DNA of 64,000 nt, taken from positions 22,536,168 to 22,600,167 of the forward strand of contig NC_092569.1 in assembly GCF_037975245.1 (NCBI RefSeq). The letters are read 5' to 3'. The stretch comes from Apostichopus japonicus. Its lineage: Eukaryota; Echinodermata; Holothuroidea; Aspidochirotida; Stichopodidae. The notes under the pieces were generated by a model that saw only the letters and a list, made by a program, of their open reading frames with translations, was not told where the DNA came from and searched no databases. Each line of letters starts with the position of its first letter. Positions within the stretch are counted from its first letter, which is position 1. The position numbers and the translations under genes are program-made. Below are positions 13,456 to 27,020 of the stretch, in pieces.

Positions 13456-13640
13456 ACCAAACAAAGGGACAGCGATGTTTATAGTAATAATTTTGTTTTT
13501 TTGTTTTCAAGGTGGTACGATAACTGTTACTATTCTAACCACTACCACGTCAGTTTAGAAAGTGATTCTAGAATCTATTGTTAATATATCCCAGGATCGA
13601 ATTATAAATCAAATATACTGAAATGAAGAATCGTCAAGTT
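13456..13640 (+). pseudogene. Relic of a FREP last exon
   Basis: Retains an ACAAAGGGACAGCGATG segment (from the TTKDRDND region), GTGGTACGATAACTGTTACTA (W-Y-D-N-C-Y), SNHYHVSL, IPGSN and a final ATGAAGAATCGTC corresponding to the MKIR end of the fibrinogen domain. In-frame stops and a large internal loss exclude function. Its paralogue is at 46060-46240. Confidence 0.75.
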
Positions 13641-14165
13641 AAACTTCAAAAGCATATTAAACACGAAATAGAACATCATTTAGCCCTCATAGGTGCGCTG
13701 TTTTAAATATACTGCAGTGGTTTACTATGAAACACGATTAAAAAAACCGTAGCTTACTACCTTAACAAGATTACGATAGCACAGAGAATTTGCTGTATTA
13801 TAATATTTAAAATTAAGAAGTATTTTCTCTTTTTCTATGCTTCATATCTTGTTTGAATTCAATGTCATCGTGTCTTTTTTTTTAGTTGCATACGTTTTAA
13901 ATGATAAAGAAGAGAGCAATGTATCATAGCACACGGGGAATCAGCAGGACAATGAAATATTCCAGGAATGTATTGTTCACTAATTGTGTGTATCACAACT
14001 CCGAAGAAATCACAGCTACGTTTGATAAAAAAGAGTCGTATAGGAATAACTTCGGTTTATTGATTAAACACAATTGTCACACCTCACTTATGTCCTGAAC
14101 TGACATTTTTCCTTAACTGCTTGTCTAAACTCTTGTACCACAGCACACGATACACACATAACACA

Positions 14166-14428
14166 GTTACAGTTACTACTGTAAATCTTAAAGTTTTGTG
14201 ACTAGGTAAAAACTGGATCGTGCTATAAACCGGTAGCATGTGTTATTGTGTTTACAGTAAGAACTGAGGAAATGTGTAATATAAACAAATCCAGTTGTTG
14301 GAATTTGTTGGGAAAACACATATCTTTAGTTCTTACTGTAAATCTACTAGCACATGTTACCGATTTATCAGCACGATCCAGTGTTCACTGTGGTACAAAA
14401 CTTTGAGATTTACAGTAGTTGCTGTAAC
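14166..14428. mobile_element. Foldback (hairpin) element
   Basis: Two arms of about 110 bases, 14166-14276 and 14318-14428, are inverted copies of each other. Shared motifs are ACTGTAAATCT, AAAGTTTTGT, ACTGGATCGTGCT and TTTACAGTAAGAACT. The loop is about 40 bases. The paralogous region near 46300-46450 has nothing similar, so this is an insertion. Confidence 0.8.
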
Positions 14429-16491
14429 CTCAGTGTGAATCAGCTGACCACACCCTCCAATTCCTAAAGTTTATTTCTGAAAAGGTAAAAGAGAAATTTA
14501 ATACAAGACCGTGAACTTCTAGCTTGTCTTATACAGCAAGGAAGCTGAATTAATTTCGGCGATCAAATATAACTCAGTTTCTTGTCGAAATTTAGACAAT
14601 CATAGTCGACATATCCTCACTGAAATTCGCTCTTAATTCACAGATATCACTTGAAATCACCGTTGCGTATGTTTTAAATTACCATTATTGAAATAATGAC
14701 AGACTATTTTCTCTGATAAGTCTTGTTTTTTTCTCGCTACGAGATCCGATGTCACATAATATGGGAAGCAATCAGTTTCAATTTTGCTTTAAAGTCAATC
14801 AATCCGTTCATGCGGTAATGTTTTGTAACAAGTAAAGACATGAGCGTGAATGCCAATTGAAAAGTGAGGGGGCGGTTCATAAAAGACTGAACACGGATAA
14901 AACTGAAGGAGTCTGCTCGTAGCGAGCGCCTCGGGGCAAAATCTTTTTTTCGGGTGGGGTCAAAGGGCCGCCTAAGGGCCCTGACGGGGTCCAGGGTAAA
15001 AGTCCAGGCAAGAGCCGAAGTTTTCCAGTTTGTTTCTGTTTGGTTACTGCATTTTTACCAAAAGTCAGACCTGGCAAGTGATTAGACATAACTTAGGAAA
15101 GACTTATCTATTTAATATCCGGGTGAAACTTAGGGCCTTTATCATGATTGATAAAATCGAATCCTGAACCCAAACGGAAACATTCTCATTTTTTTGTTTC
15201 TCAAATACAATAATCTTGTTATACAGATGTCTACAATTTGGTACCTGAAGTACAATAAAAAAAAATCACCATTGAGTATCTGGCCACATTCACTTTATCG
15301 GAAACATACAATAAAAATACTTCAGTTCCCAAGCCAGGGTAGAATCTCTAGGGGTAGTTGAGTGATATCTAGAACAATTATGTATCGTCTAAATGATGTG
15401 GGTATATACTAGGGCCTTTTACGAAATTGTTAGTCAATGGGCCACCTCCCAAACTGGACCATTATGACACTATCGAAACGTAGCGCCCGCATCGGTTGGA
15501 GCGTAGCTCAGCAAGAAATTATTTTGTGAAAAATGCCCGCCCAGATTGCCGGAAATGGTACATTGCGAGCCTTGTAAGTTGCATATGAACATTCTAAAAT
15601 GTGAGATCTCATGTTGTAGAAAATTTTACCCTCCACACCCTCCAGAAAAATTATATGAGAAGAAATCTTTGCGGGAGAAAATCACTTCGTAAGGGAGAAA
15701 TAGGTCTTAACGTTACTTCATAAGCTATAATATTTGTTTCACATACCAAAGAGGGACCTACTAGAGGGTGTGGAGGGGGGGGGGGGCAAGTGAGCTGAGT
15801 GGATCGGCCGTGTAACTGACTGAGCCTCAATATTTTTAGTTAAATCAACGGGTCACTGATTAAGGGGCTAACAATATAACTGATAAGCCTTTAGATACAC
15901 AAAGACGTAATAAGTATATAGTCCAGGCGTTCACATAATCATAGGCCTACTTCCATCTAGGAAGTTGAACTCTCACGGGCGCAACTGCCTCCCCCCCCCC
16001 CCTCCATGCAGGTTAAAAATAATATGCTGGAAAGGAGATTAGCGAATGCTGTTGGCTTTCGTGATCTGCTGGCTCATTATATAGCCTCAGAGTTATATGG
16101 GCGCTGTTCCTCATTTAATTTAGGCTACAAATAAAATCATTTATTCTTAAGTATCACCCTGCCCCCTCCCCCGTTCCTTCCCATGATTGATGACCTTTAG
16201 CCAAGTCAAGGGAAACAGAGTCAACCCTCTATTGCAGCCAAGTATTTAAGACATGGTAGACTTTATCCAATAGAAAGGACACCACAACCGGAGCAGATTA
16301 GAATTTGCTCAATTGACGTCAATTAAAGATCATTTTGACTCAAAGAGAATCAAATCGATAACATGATTGGTTTCAAAAAGTCCAATGAAGATACCGTAGT
16401 ATTCCATAAAAGAAAGGCTCATGAGTCATAATATTTATTATGATTTTAGCTTTACTTTTATTTCAAGCACAAATCCGTGTCCAAGGTTTCA

Positions 16492-16760
16492 GACTTCCTT
16501 GTTCTGTTTTCTACGGACGCTGTTAAGTAGCAGTTCTCATGCAAGGTCTTCCATTTGTTGTATGTATTTATCACGTAATGAATTGAACCAATACGTTTAG
16601 TGAATTATTTGTAGTAACAAAGATGGAAACAATGTTTTACTGTACGTTATAAATTCCCCCAGGCAGTATCTGTAGCAACCTGTTAGTAGGTGAAAGTTAC
16701 TTTCAACTTGTAATTCAGACAAGAGCAGGTCTCTGTAGAAGACGATACGCGACCATCAAG
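16492..16760 (+). promoter_or_regulatory. Relic FREP promoter/5' region
   Basis: Contains GACTTCCTTGTTCTG (16492) and GTGAAAGTTACTTTCAACTTG (16690), the two blocks conserved upstream of the signal exons at 20498, 33548 and 48609. The associated signal exon is broken. Confidence 0.5.
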
Positions 16761-16845
16761 ATGTACTGTAATAAACTTTATTCGTTAGTTCGAGTTTCAT
16801 GTTCCTTTGGACAGGCGTCTTCCTCAATTCAAGTAAAATTTTTGG
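16761..16845 (+). pseudogene. Relic FREP signal-peptide exon
   Basis: Starts ATGTACTGTAATAAACTTTA and aligns with the signal exon of gene E at 48609 through CGAGTTTCAT and GGACAG. It has lost one base after GTTTCAT, which shifts the frame, and the donor GTAAGT of gene E has become AAAATT. It cannot act as the gene E exon does. Confidence 0.65.
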
Positions 16846-17176
16846 TGTCTAAAATACATCTCTTTATATAGATGCTTCATAGGGGAAAAAAATATCATAC
16901 GGAGTGCAAATATGTGACATCGTCATAACCATTAAAAGTCACCAATCATTATCCGCTTATTTCAAAGCATATCAATACATATTGATAGCTGATGAAAGAA
17001 AACAACATATATATTTGATTACATTTTTTAACTCCATATATTGATATCTTTCGTTTCCAATGAACAATCAATTTTAAACTGCAGTTCGATTTGCTAAAAA
17101 TTATATAAACGATTACATTAACGACCTAACAAAGTAACACGTAAACTCATAAGCAATTATAAATAAACAAACAGAA

Positions 17177-17890
17177 TTAATAGAAAAGAAAATCACATAG
17201 CCCCACCCCAAAAAAAAATAATAATGATAAATAAATATTGTCATTGTTTCTTAGAAAGTAATTAATACATTCATTTATTGAACCTGTCATTTTTAAGAGT
17301 GTACTACGGCATTCCTTATTTGCTTTGTTAAGTATGTAATATTCTACCTGTAAGTAATATTTGAGTTTGGAGTAAAATGAAATAGCATCTGACATCTTAT
17401 CACCTAATTTGCAACTGAGGACATAATACTTTGCATGTAAAAGATAAACAGTTGATCGGATGTTTAGCTTCTTCGATATAACCAAACTAAGCGTGATCAT
17501 GGTTAATACCAACGTTTCTCTCCAGGCAGAGGTTATCAGACTCTAACCAGAAGGTTTTACCAAAATCACATTCTCAAACCAAATGCTTTAGTGTTTTATT
17601 TTCTTTCTGACAAAATTTACAAAACGAGCTATCATTTACATTGATCTTGAATAAAAACATGTTGGTACTAAGTATTCTATGCAAGAAACGGAACTGAAAG
17701 TAATGTGTTTTGGTATCTCTTACAGCCAGATAAGGTAACGTAAACATGATTTCCAGTCACACGTCTTGCTATCGATTTCATGCCATTTCTGGATTGCTGT
17801 TGGTTGTTGTGATTTGTTCTCTATTAGATATTTGTAAAAATACTTGGTTACTTTGGGTGACGTAATAGCTTTTACAAGGCGTTGCTTAAT
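17177..17890 (-). mobile_element. LINE (non-LTR retrotransposon) 3' relic
   Basis: On the minus strand the translation reads, with a few stops and one frame change, YFQFRFLHRILSTNMFLFK, then FCKFCQKENKTLKHL and ECDFGKTFW. This is the zinc-ribbon-like C-terminal segment (zf-RVT type) that follows the reverse transcriptase in many LINEs. It continues with LLHAKYYVLSCKLGDKM and FYSKLKYYLQVEYYI, the usual C-terminal tail. Upstream on the minus strand is QKWHEIDSKTCDWKSC. Only the 3' end of the element is present, and it is decayed. Confidence 0.75.
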
Positions 17891-20264
17891 ACCATTTGTG
17901 TTGTGAGCGTTATTTACACTTTTCTTTCAAGGTTTTGGAACCGCCGACCAAATTTCGAAATAAAAAGTAAAAGTGAAATGATCCAGATCGAGCTTAGTAC
18001 AAAAACCATCATAACCAATAACCATTGTTATCGAAAAAGTCACGCAATCGAAAAGCACCTTTTTGTTTGAGAATATTTGAAAAAAAAAGGATCTTATTAT
18101 CAATATTGATGAATTCATTATTCAAAACAATCTGGTTACAATACGTATCTGGGGGTCTGTAGTAAAAATCCGACCATGCATAACTCACGTCACGAATACA
18201 ATTATTTGAGATATTAATGTCCTTTTTATAAAAGTTGTATTTGAATACAAATCCTTTTCCATATCTCTTTATAATTACTTACAATTACTAAGACACATAG
18301 GAGATGACTATGACTAACCATATTTGTAATACACATGAGATGCAACATCTGTGGGTCAGCATGAATAGTTCATGGAATTAAGACAAAGGGGGCTTCTACG
18401 AATATGATGTGGGTGTAGGGGTGAATAAGTCATGAACAGGAAGTAAGTAGTTACTCTTAAGACAAAGAGGCATGGAATCACATGTTTAAAGTAATGTGAT
18501 GGGGAAATAACTACATACCAAATTACACTTAATATTAAAAATACAACTCAAATATTTTCTTGACAGGTTATCAGCAAGGAGTGGGGACGTGGAAGTTCTC
18601 TCCCCGCTCGAATGAGCACCAGATACAAACACAAACAATGATATTGGTACGACTGTTTGCCAATTATTTTACTTTGAAAACGACGATTATGAACGAACAT
18701 GCCACCGAGGGAGCAGGTAACAGCAACAAATATATGAATAAATCCGTGAAACAGGCGTTACTATTTTAGGTGAATTGTTATGTTTGGGTTAGTAACACAG
18801 AATATATACAGACAGCAAGACAAATGGATCAACACACATGCTCTCGATTACATTCAATGACTTGCTTCCGGTGAACACACGACCTTGCATATTTCTTCTT
18901 AGCAAAGGTTGATGATTTACTATTAAAACATTTTTTTTTTCAAATTCCAATATGTTTTTACTCATGAACGTTCATATCAAAAACATAATATTGAAATACT
19001 CCAATTGAAAGTTCATTACTTGAAATATAACTCTAATGTAGAAATATGTTAAGCTACTTGGTGTTAACATCAAATTGAACAACAAGCAGTGATTTTACAA
19101 CAATTTAGGTATATTTTATAATGCAGTCCGTGCCGATGTTAAACATAAATTACCATGATCATTGCAAAGTTTACATATTTTATTAACCTTACCTAAAAGG
19201 GTATTCCTTTTGTTAGCGTGAAAGAATCAAAGAATGAGATTAAGAAAGCAAATGCAATATCATCTTTCAAGAAATAAATAGATAAGCAAAGTGTTTATAA
19301 GTATGTTGTTTGAATCAATGTAAGTCAGGTGGTTTCCATTTGATTAGTGAGTCCCTTTTGAGGATTTGACTAGGCAAATATTTTGTTGGACATTGAATTA
19401 TATTGGTTTCATCGCAACCACTGTAGAATGATTGAGTACATCGTCACATTCTCTCATTTTCACACATCTTTATCCGAAAATGCAGCTCTATAATGTTTAT
19501 ACCTTTAAATACAGCAAGCTCTCTCGCTTATTTATTTTCAAACATGAAAAAGTAAATAGTTCTTTGAATAACGATACGAAGTTAATTTTCCATGATTCAA
19601 TTTTACTAAGTTTCTAAACACAAAGCATAAGCTCTAGCAAAGAAAAAATGGAATTCAACAATTATTTCAAACTATCCTTGTCAGACCTCTTTAAGTCTTC
19701 AGACCTGTGTATTAATATGCAATTGATAAAGTAACAATTCCCACACGGAACACTACAGACTTTGATGTAAATGTTTCAAGTGGATTTTACTGTTAATCGT
19801 TTGCGTCCCTTTCATATTCACTGATATATGATAATGGCTAGTTTTACTTCTCCATCAGTATAGCCCTACTTGTAATATAAAGCTACGGTGATTTACTGCC
19901 TTCAGTTTACTGTCAGCATACCGTAGTTTTTTCATCGTTTCGTCAGGGCGTTAAAGAAAAGTACAGGGTTTGACGGGAAATTAGAACCTCAATAAGTCCT
20001 AGATTGGCTTCCTATATATAGTCTTCTTTCAACAATTTTTCTAAAGTTTAGTTTTCTTCTGAATACAGAAATATTTAATTAAATTTAATTTAAGTAATAT
20101 TCATTTAAACCAAGGCTATTTAGCTTAACGTTATGGACTTGACCGGAGATCACAGTTGTGTTTCCCGATAGAGATCACGAGGGGAAGAATCATATCAAGA
20201 TGGCTGACTCGTAGTTTTTACTGCACGATTTCAGTAGTCTCGATTTCCTTGTCCAATGAGGTTT
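17891..20264. other. Intergenic DNA before FREP gene B
   Basis: AT-rich, and no supported gene. From about 19235 the sequence is collinear with 31841 onward, which marks the left limit of the B/C duplication unit. Confidence 0.5.
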
Positions 20265-20497
20265 GACTTCCTTGTTCTTCTGTCTACCGACGCGCGTTAG
20301 AGACAACATTTAGGTGGAAACTACCATACTACTAAAATGCATTTTTTAATGAGGTTAACTATGTTCTGTATTTTCTACCGTACATTCTAAATTACTCGAT
20401 GTAAGGTACGTTATGTCATCGACAGAGGTGAAAGTCATTATCAACTTGAATTCAGAGAAGGGCGAGTCACCAGAAAAGATTTCACCCTTTCGTCAAA
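20265..20497 (+). promoter_or_regulatory. Conserved promoter/5' UTR of gene B
   Basis: GACTTCCTTGTTCTTCTGTC at 20265 and GTGAAAGTCATTATCAACTTG at 20428 recur at matching distances upstream of the other FREP signal exons (233 bases between the first block and the ATG in both B and C). The first block contains AGGAAGT on the minus strand, an ETS-like core. No clear TATA box is seen. Confidence 0.45.
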
Positions 20498-20576
20498 ATG
20501 ATCAGCAAGTTTTATTCAATCTTCCAATTTTTATTTTTCCTTTGGACAACTAGCTGCCTCGTTTTTTCGTGAATCG

Positions 20577-23500
20577 GTAAGTTCTAGTACTTTTATATTT
20601 TTTAATTTAATCCAGCATAAAAGTCAAAGTCAATTCATATTTGGTTCCTTCTTATGTAGCACACAGAAACTACAGAAAAGAATTTTAAACGCATTTTATT
20701 ATGAACCTTCTTCAGTCATCTGTAGTAGTATAGATGTTTTAATGTACTTGCGCGATAACAGAATTTGAAACTAAAGTTTTGATTGTTCAAAAGATAATAT
20801 AAGATATTGGAAATGGAGATATGATAATTCCTCAAATTCAGAACAATGTTCATATTTGGTATATTGTAGTGATCTGTATTGAAATAAACATCATTGTCTG
20901 TAACGCTTCAAAAGTCCGTAACAAATAATTCAAAAATTAAACGCAAAGGATATTGAAGTGTTTAGAGTAAACTTTCGAGTAGATTTAAATATACTTTTTC
21001 AGAGTAATGAAATACTTTTAATTAATTTTAAGCTCCCTACAAAAAGAGTCCCAAATTAAAACAAAGTAAAAACGTTCAAATCTTGAATAGCAATTCTCCT
21101 TTTGACCATATTTTAAAGTAAAGTTTTGATTGTTCAAAAGATGGTATATGATATTGGAAATGGAGACATCATAATTCCTCAAATTCAATACAATGTTCAT
21201 ATTTGGTATATTGTAGTGATATGTATTAAAATAAACATCATTGTCTGTAACGCTTCAAAAGTCCGTAACAAATAATTAAAAAAATAAACGCAAAGGATAT
21301 TGAAGTGTGTAGAGTAAACGTTTGAGTGGATTAAGAAATACTTTTTTCAGAGTAATGAAATACTTAAAATTAATTTTAAGCTTCCTACAAAAAGAGTTTC
21401 AAATTAAAACAAAGTAAAAACGTTCAAATCTTGAAGTGCAATTCTCCCTTTTGACCATATTTTGAATTAAAGTTTTGATTGTTCAAAAGATGGTATATGA
21501 TATTGGAAATGGAGACATCATAATTCCTCAAATTTAATACAATGTTCATCTTTTGGAATCCTGCATTTGTCTGTATCGAAATAAAAAAGATGGTCTGTAT
21601 CGCTTCAAAAGTGCATGAGAAATAATTCAACAAAATAATAATAAACGCAAAGTATATTTCAGTAATTACAGTTAACGTTGAAGTTGATTCAGTTAAACCT
21701 TTTTCAGATTAAATTAAGTACTTAAGTTATTTTAAACTCCCCACAAACCACAAAAGAGTCTCGAAATTGAAACAAAAGACAAGCAATGAAATCTTGAACA
21801 GAAAGTCTCCTTTTGACTATATTTTAACAAATCAAGAAATAAAAAGAGATTCGATAATCATTAAATATTATATTTTTGGCAAAAATATTGAAATTAGAAT
21901 TAAATTAAATTAAATCTAATGCTTTCAAGTTCGTTTATGTTTTACATTAATCTCAGAAATTAAAAGCATTAACCTTTAGAATTTCTGCAATGTGGTAAAG
22001 AAGGCACTAGTTGTATGTAAAGTAAAGGTGTTAGATGAAAGATCGGATAATCAGGATGGATTTTTTTTTGCAAATTCGATAAATAATGGTAATAGTACTA
22101 GTAACTTAGTAACGTTCTGGAACCATTTAAGACACAAGCATGTAGTTAAACATTCAAATTTCTTTAAATAAAAACGATATAAAAGATGTATAAAATATTG
22201 AGCTCTTGTTGTGTTAGTAATTCATAAACCCGTATTCCTACCTTTAACTTTAAAAGTGAACATTAACCTGTTAGTTGTATATCTCTCATAGGTACAACTT
22301 CAGAACTGTCATGTGTTTAAAAAAGACGTGCTAAAATTTGTAATAGGATTTTATCATTAATGAAATCAGACATAATGCAGACTGTCATAAATGCAAGTTT
22401 TACCGATAGTATCATTCAAATACGGTAGTTTCAAATAAAGAAAAGTTATAGCTAAGATGTACATGTCCATACTTTGAATATCTCGCTTCAGTTTCTTAAC
22501 TTTATAATAATTTACGAGAAAAGAATGTTTTGACTTGATATTAATTATAGTTTTCATCCGTCTAATTCAATTCACATTGAAACTTATGATTTAATATAAT
22601 GCCACCAATTTTGTATTCCGATGTAGATCTTCTTTATTTAACAGAAATCTATCAATTTCAATGAAGCAATGGACAAATAACAAAGTTAAATTTTAATTGA
22701 GTAACCAATTTAGCGTAAACTCTACATGATTTACTGAGGATGAGTAAAATTAAAGTTAATGTTAGACATAAAAATCTCTGGACTTACAGTTTTGTGCAAT
22801 TTGCCAAGTTTAAATGAGGGAAGGCAAATATACATGAAATATATATCATTTTAATATACTAAGACATTTTCGCAAAGTCTATAATAAAACTTCAAGAAAC
22901 TTAATAAATAAGTCTTAAGATTTGCAGAATCTGTCGAGCATTTGCAGTTAACCCATAGATATATTTTTATATCCTTCAAAGATTTAGAAAAAAAAGCAAA
23001 TAAGTCATATTGCACATCAATTTGGCGAAAGAATGAGTCAATATGATTTCACCTTCTAAACTTTGAGAACCATTGGCATATCATTCTTCCCAACTGCTTC
23101 TTCATTTAATGTATTGTAGTCTTACAAAAGTTATACAACTCGTTTAAGATTATACAAGGATGAGAGAAGTCAGAAAGTAAATAGAGCATGTTCTGAATTT
23201 CAAATAAAAGAATATACCAGCATACGTTTATTGTAAATTGTCGTTATATGATCTATTAAATCATATATTGTGTGTAGCTTCAAGATAAGTAGAAAATTCA
23301 ATAATAACTCAAACAAGACAATTTGAAAAAATCAAAATCAATGTATTGTAAAAAGGAACCCTTCTTTGTCACTTAAAGTTAAAGGTTCGGTTATTACTAA
23401 AACATTTTTTTTTTAAACATTTTTGGGCACAATAAATTTTCAAACATAGAACAGTATCGTCAATATGAGTGTTTTTAGTACTGGTAAAGTTCCTGTGAGA

Positions 23501-26155
23501 CTTGCTTCACCAGTGCGAAGCTGTGTCAATCGTAAGTAAGCTGCATATTACGACCTTCGTTTCAGGACAACAACAAAATATAAGAAACATACGTAATGTG
23601 TACTTTTAAATTAATTACTAAGAGAAATACGTTCAACTAAATACATGTAAGATAAAGTATTCTGCAACGTTATTGGCAACCATGTTGATGTTTTCTTTTA
23701 GTTGTAACTGTTTGTTCTTACGTTCGACTATCTGCAAAAGTATGTGGATTTACAAACTAAAATCAGAAGATAGTAAGTAAATGTAAAACATTAATTTGTA
23801 CTGTAAACATAAAGAAAACACATATTTTGCTTAATTCCAATGAAATTTGAAAATCGCTATGCGTCTAATACTTTTATTGCTCATAACTCCTACAAAGTAG
23901 TATGATTCGCGATCAATATATATTCTTGGTTCAACAGATCGTAACCCATTCCAGCAAATATCTTATAAAAAATGTTAAGTCTCAATTCATTGCCGTTTCG
24001 AACAATATAAGTTCCGATAACTTTTCTCGAATACTTACTTAGAGTAAAAGATTCCGGGATACAGGATACATTGGAAAGACCTTACATCCAACTAAATAGG
24101 CTGATAATTTTTTGAATATTCGAAAATTCAACATTTGTTGATTTGATCTTCTTTTTCTTTATGTCAGACTCTTAATAATTAAGATCACAGCGACTGTATG
24201 TTTGTATTTTAACACTGACAGTTTATTGCTGAACATTGATACTTAATATATTGACGATACGTTTGTACCTAAGGGCTACCTCTGTGTATTATTGTTATGT
24301 TAGCTGAGCGATACAATTAGTTATTGGTATACATTTCTTAACCGAGTATGTCATAATAGCTTTAAAAAGGCACCTCATTTTACTTAAATTTGATCACAAC
24401 TAACAGTTACATCAATCCCATACTCGTAGATACATAACTTTTACGTCATTAATTATTATTTATAACAACACAAATAAAGTGTTACTTAGAAAGAAGAAAA
24501 AAAAAACAACCGTAAGATAACAAAAAAGGGAGGAAGTTTTAATGCCATAACTTGTTGTCAGCCAGCAGAAGATTTTGCATTTTTCATTAACTATCTTGTT
24601 ATCTATATTTTCCTCTGAAGTTTAATACACCATTTTCGATTGTAAAAAAAAAGTATTTCCTTCTCAAAATAAACTGATATTCCGGAGCAATGTCTGTGTC
24701 TGTTTTTGTTTTAATGAAAAATACAATAGTAACAATTCATTTAAAGGGAATGTCACTTATAAGTTTTTCTAAAAAAATATATGTCGTAATTTATTTATTC
24801 TGTATCATTAGCTAACAAATCTATACTTGAATTTGCTATTTCTGGTTCGGTTGTCACTTAAAAAAAAAAAGGGGGGGTGTTGATATGTGTTTACAACATA
24901 ACCTGAAATTACATGTGCATTGTGCAATATTTGTCACTTCATTGATTTCGTTATGTTTTACACAGCTGGTACGAACATTTTAAATCTTCCCACTCCCTAA
25001 CACCTCAAAAAATAGTAATATATTAAGGTTTCAATGTCAACATAAAAACCGTATAGGAAATTATCAGGATTTAATTCAGTAAGGTTATAATTATATTGTT
25101 TCCTGGTAGATATAAAGCTCTTACATCATGTAAACGAAATAAGTGCATTTTCGCTTTAACTGTCTCGTCAATTTCTTTCTCTTCAGTGTAAAATTTCAAA
25201 TGCAAAGATTGAGATTGATCTCTGTTTAGAAAGAACGACAATGCCTATATCAATTATTTTTTTGTCAACCAGGAAGGTTTAAGATTGGGGAATGCAAGTT
25301 AGAATTGTAGAAGGAAGAGTTATTGTTGTAAAAACGTAAACACAACAGAGTACAATCATTTTCATCTGCTAGTCTAGTCTACACATTTAATTTGCATCTT
25401 AATTCATTATCATTCGAGCGTTGTCTAATGAGCCCTCGAAGGATTTATGAGTACTGATTATTTATAGTGGAGCTAGGCTGTTTATCTGAATTCTGTTTAG
25501 TGTTAACCTATACCATGTCTCTTTTAACGGTACATTACAAATATCTGTATTAACACTTCTAATAGATTCAAACACTCCATGCCTTGGCGATACATGTTTT
25601 CATCCTCCCACTCCCGTTGTTTGAGAGAGGAATGTGTGAGCTTGTTAGCTTAATGTTTGAAATGGACAACTCGAGTAAAGATAAAAGCGAGTCGAGTGAT
25701 TTGTGTTCATCATCGGTCCCCCTCTCTGCCCTCTCATTTCAATTGGAATACATTTTTCTTTCTAATTTTAAATGAACCAATTTCAATAATTTCAATTTCA
25801 ATAGCAATATTGTTGCACCCATAGAGTAACTGACATCTTCGCTATCCCCAAATCTATCCAACCGGCAATCACTACTTGTTTTTTTAGTTGATGCATTCAA
25901 GTAGGCCCAGTAAGTATTTCCAGTAATACTTCTCAACGTAAATGGGACACACATTTCACATTTACTCCGTAATATAATGAAAACCTGTTTTCAAAAAAGT
26001 TTGAAATCTTTTTTCAGAGCTTGATATCCAGAGGTCACTGATTCGAATCATGTTCTATCCAAAAGCTTCTTTGCTCTATTCCATTGTTTAAAACAACAAA
26101 GTCACTTTCCTGTTATTCATTTACATATATATATATATCTTTTTTCTTCGGTTAG
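20577..26155 (+). other. First intron of gene B
   Basis: AT-rich, 5.6 kb, and no gene is seen. It is collinear with the 5.0-kb first intron of gene C (33626-38670). Apart from the 347-bp tandem repeat it holds homopolymers and nothing further I can support. Confidence 0.6.
20773..21830. repeat. Three-copy tandem repeat, about 347 bp
   Basis: The phrase AAAGTTTTGATTGTTCAAAA begins at 20773, 21120 and 21469, and the following 340 bases recur (GATATTGGAAATGGAGA, AATAAACAT, GTAACGCTTCAAAAGT, AAACGCAAAG). Gene C's intron has about two copies (33820-34440), one shortened. Confidence 0.8.
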
Positions 26156-27020
26156 AGTGCCCAACAGACAAGTGATGGATCTACTAATGGAAAGATATTA
26201 GGTGAGTGATGCTTTCCCCTCTTGATTCCAAATATGTAATTTAAATATAGTAAACCCTTGTTACATTATATTTATCATGTAAACAACACATGCATTAGGG
26301 CATGATTTTTTTTTGGGGGGGGGGGTGGTTCGTCTGAAGTATTAGTGGACGAGAATGGAAGAGGAGGTAAGGTGTTTTGGAGCATTCAAATAGAAATCTA
26401 TCTTAACAGTTAAACAAAACAGTAGATATAACTCATGTTAGATTTGTATGTATAGTGTAAAGTACGCAGTGTTAGGTTGTGCTGTTAGAGTAACTTTTTT
26501 CTGCAAAACTACAAGTGTGAGACCTTTCGGATAGTTGAAATTAAGAACGTGTTGTATGCAATATATGTAAACCAATATCAAAAATGCAAAGTAAAAAAAT
26601 AATGTAGACAATTTTTTATTTATTTCTTTGCTTTTTAGGTTCATCATCATTTTTCTTCTATCAACAATCGACTTATCCGAGAGATTGCAGAGAAGTCCAG
26701 GGGCAATGTTCATCCAATAACTCTTCCGGTGTCTTCATGATCAAACCAGATGGTTATCTGGATCCATTTGAGGTTTACTGTGATAACACCGACAGTTCCG
26801 GTGGATGGACGGTATGTCTTTGGTTTCTTGCTCTTCTATCAACAATTGTCAGACTGAAACAATCATGTTCACAGCAGCTGGAAGAGTATTAACGATGTTA
26901 CTAACATAGGCGTTGGAGGCGGGGGGGGGGGGGCTGGGATGGCTGCAGCCCCACAACCAATTTTTTTTTGTGAAACTTCGGAAGAAAAAATTGCAGTGTG
27001 TTTTTCATTTTTTTTTTTGG

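Larger units (their letters stand above)
12641..16900. repeat. Segment paralogous to 45333-49060
   Basis: After the right TTAA of the 7.5-kb element the sequence resumes collinear similarity with 45333 onward (TAATAAATTACAGACACATTAG-like start). It keeps this through the relic exon at 13456 and the blocks at 15350-16100 and 16490-16860. Differences include the foldback insertion at 14166-14428 and a segment near 14880-15080. No intact gene is present. Confidence 0.75.

Noticed and set aside
15495-15530. tRNA-like GGAGCGTAGCTCAGCAAG (also near 47030)
   Set aside because: Resembles a D-arm, but no anticodon arm or T-loop GGTTCGAATCC follows at the right distance; it is part of a duplicated non-coding segment.
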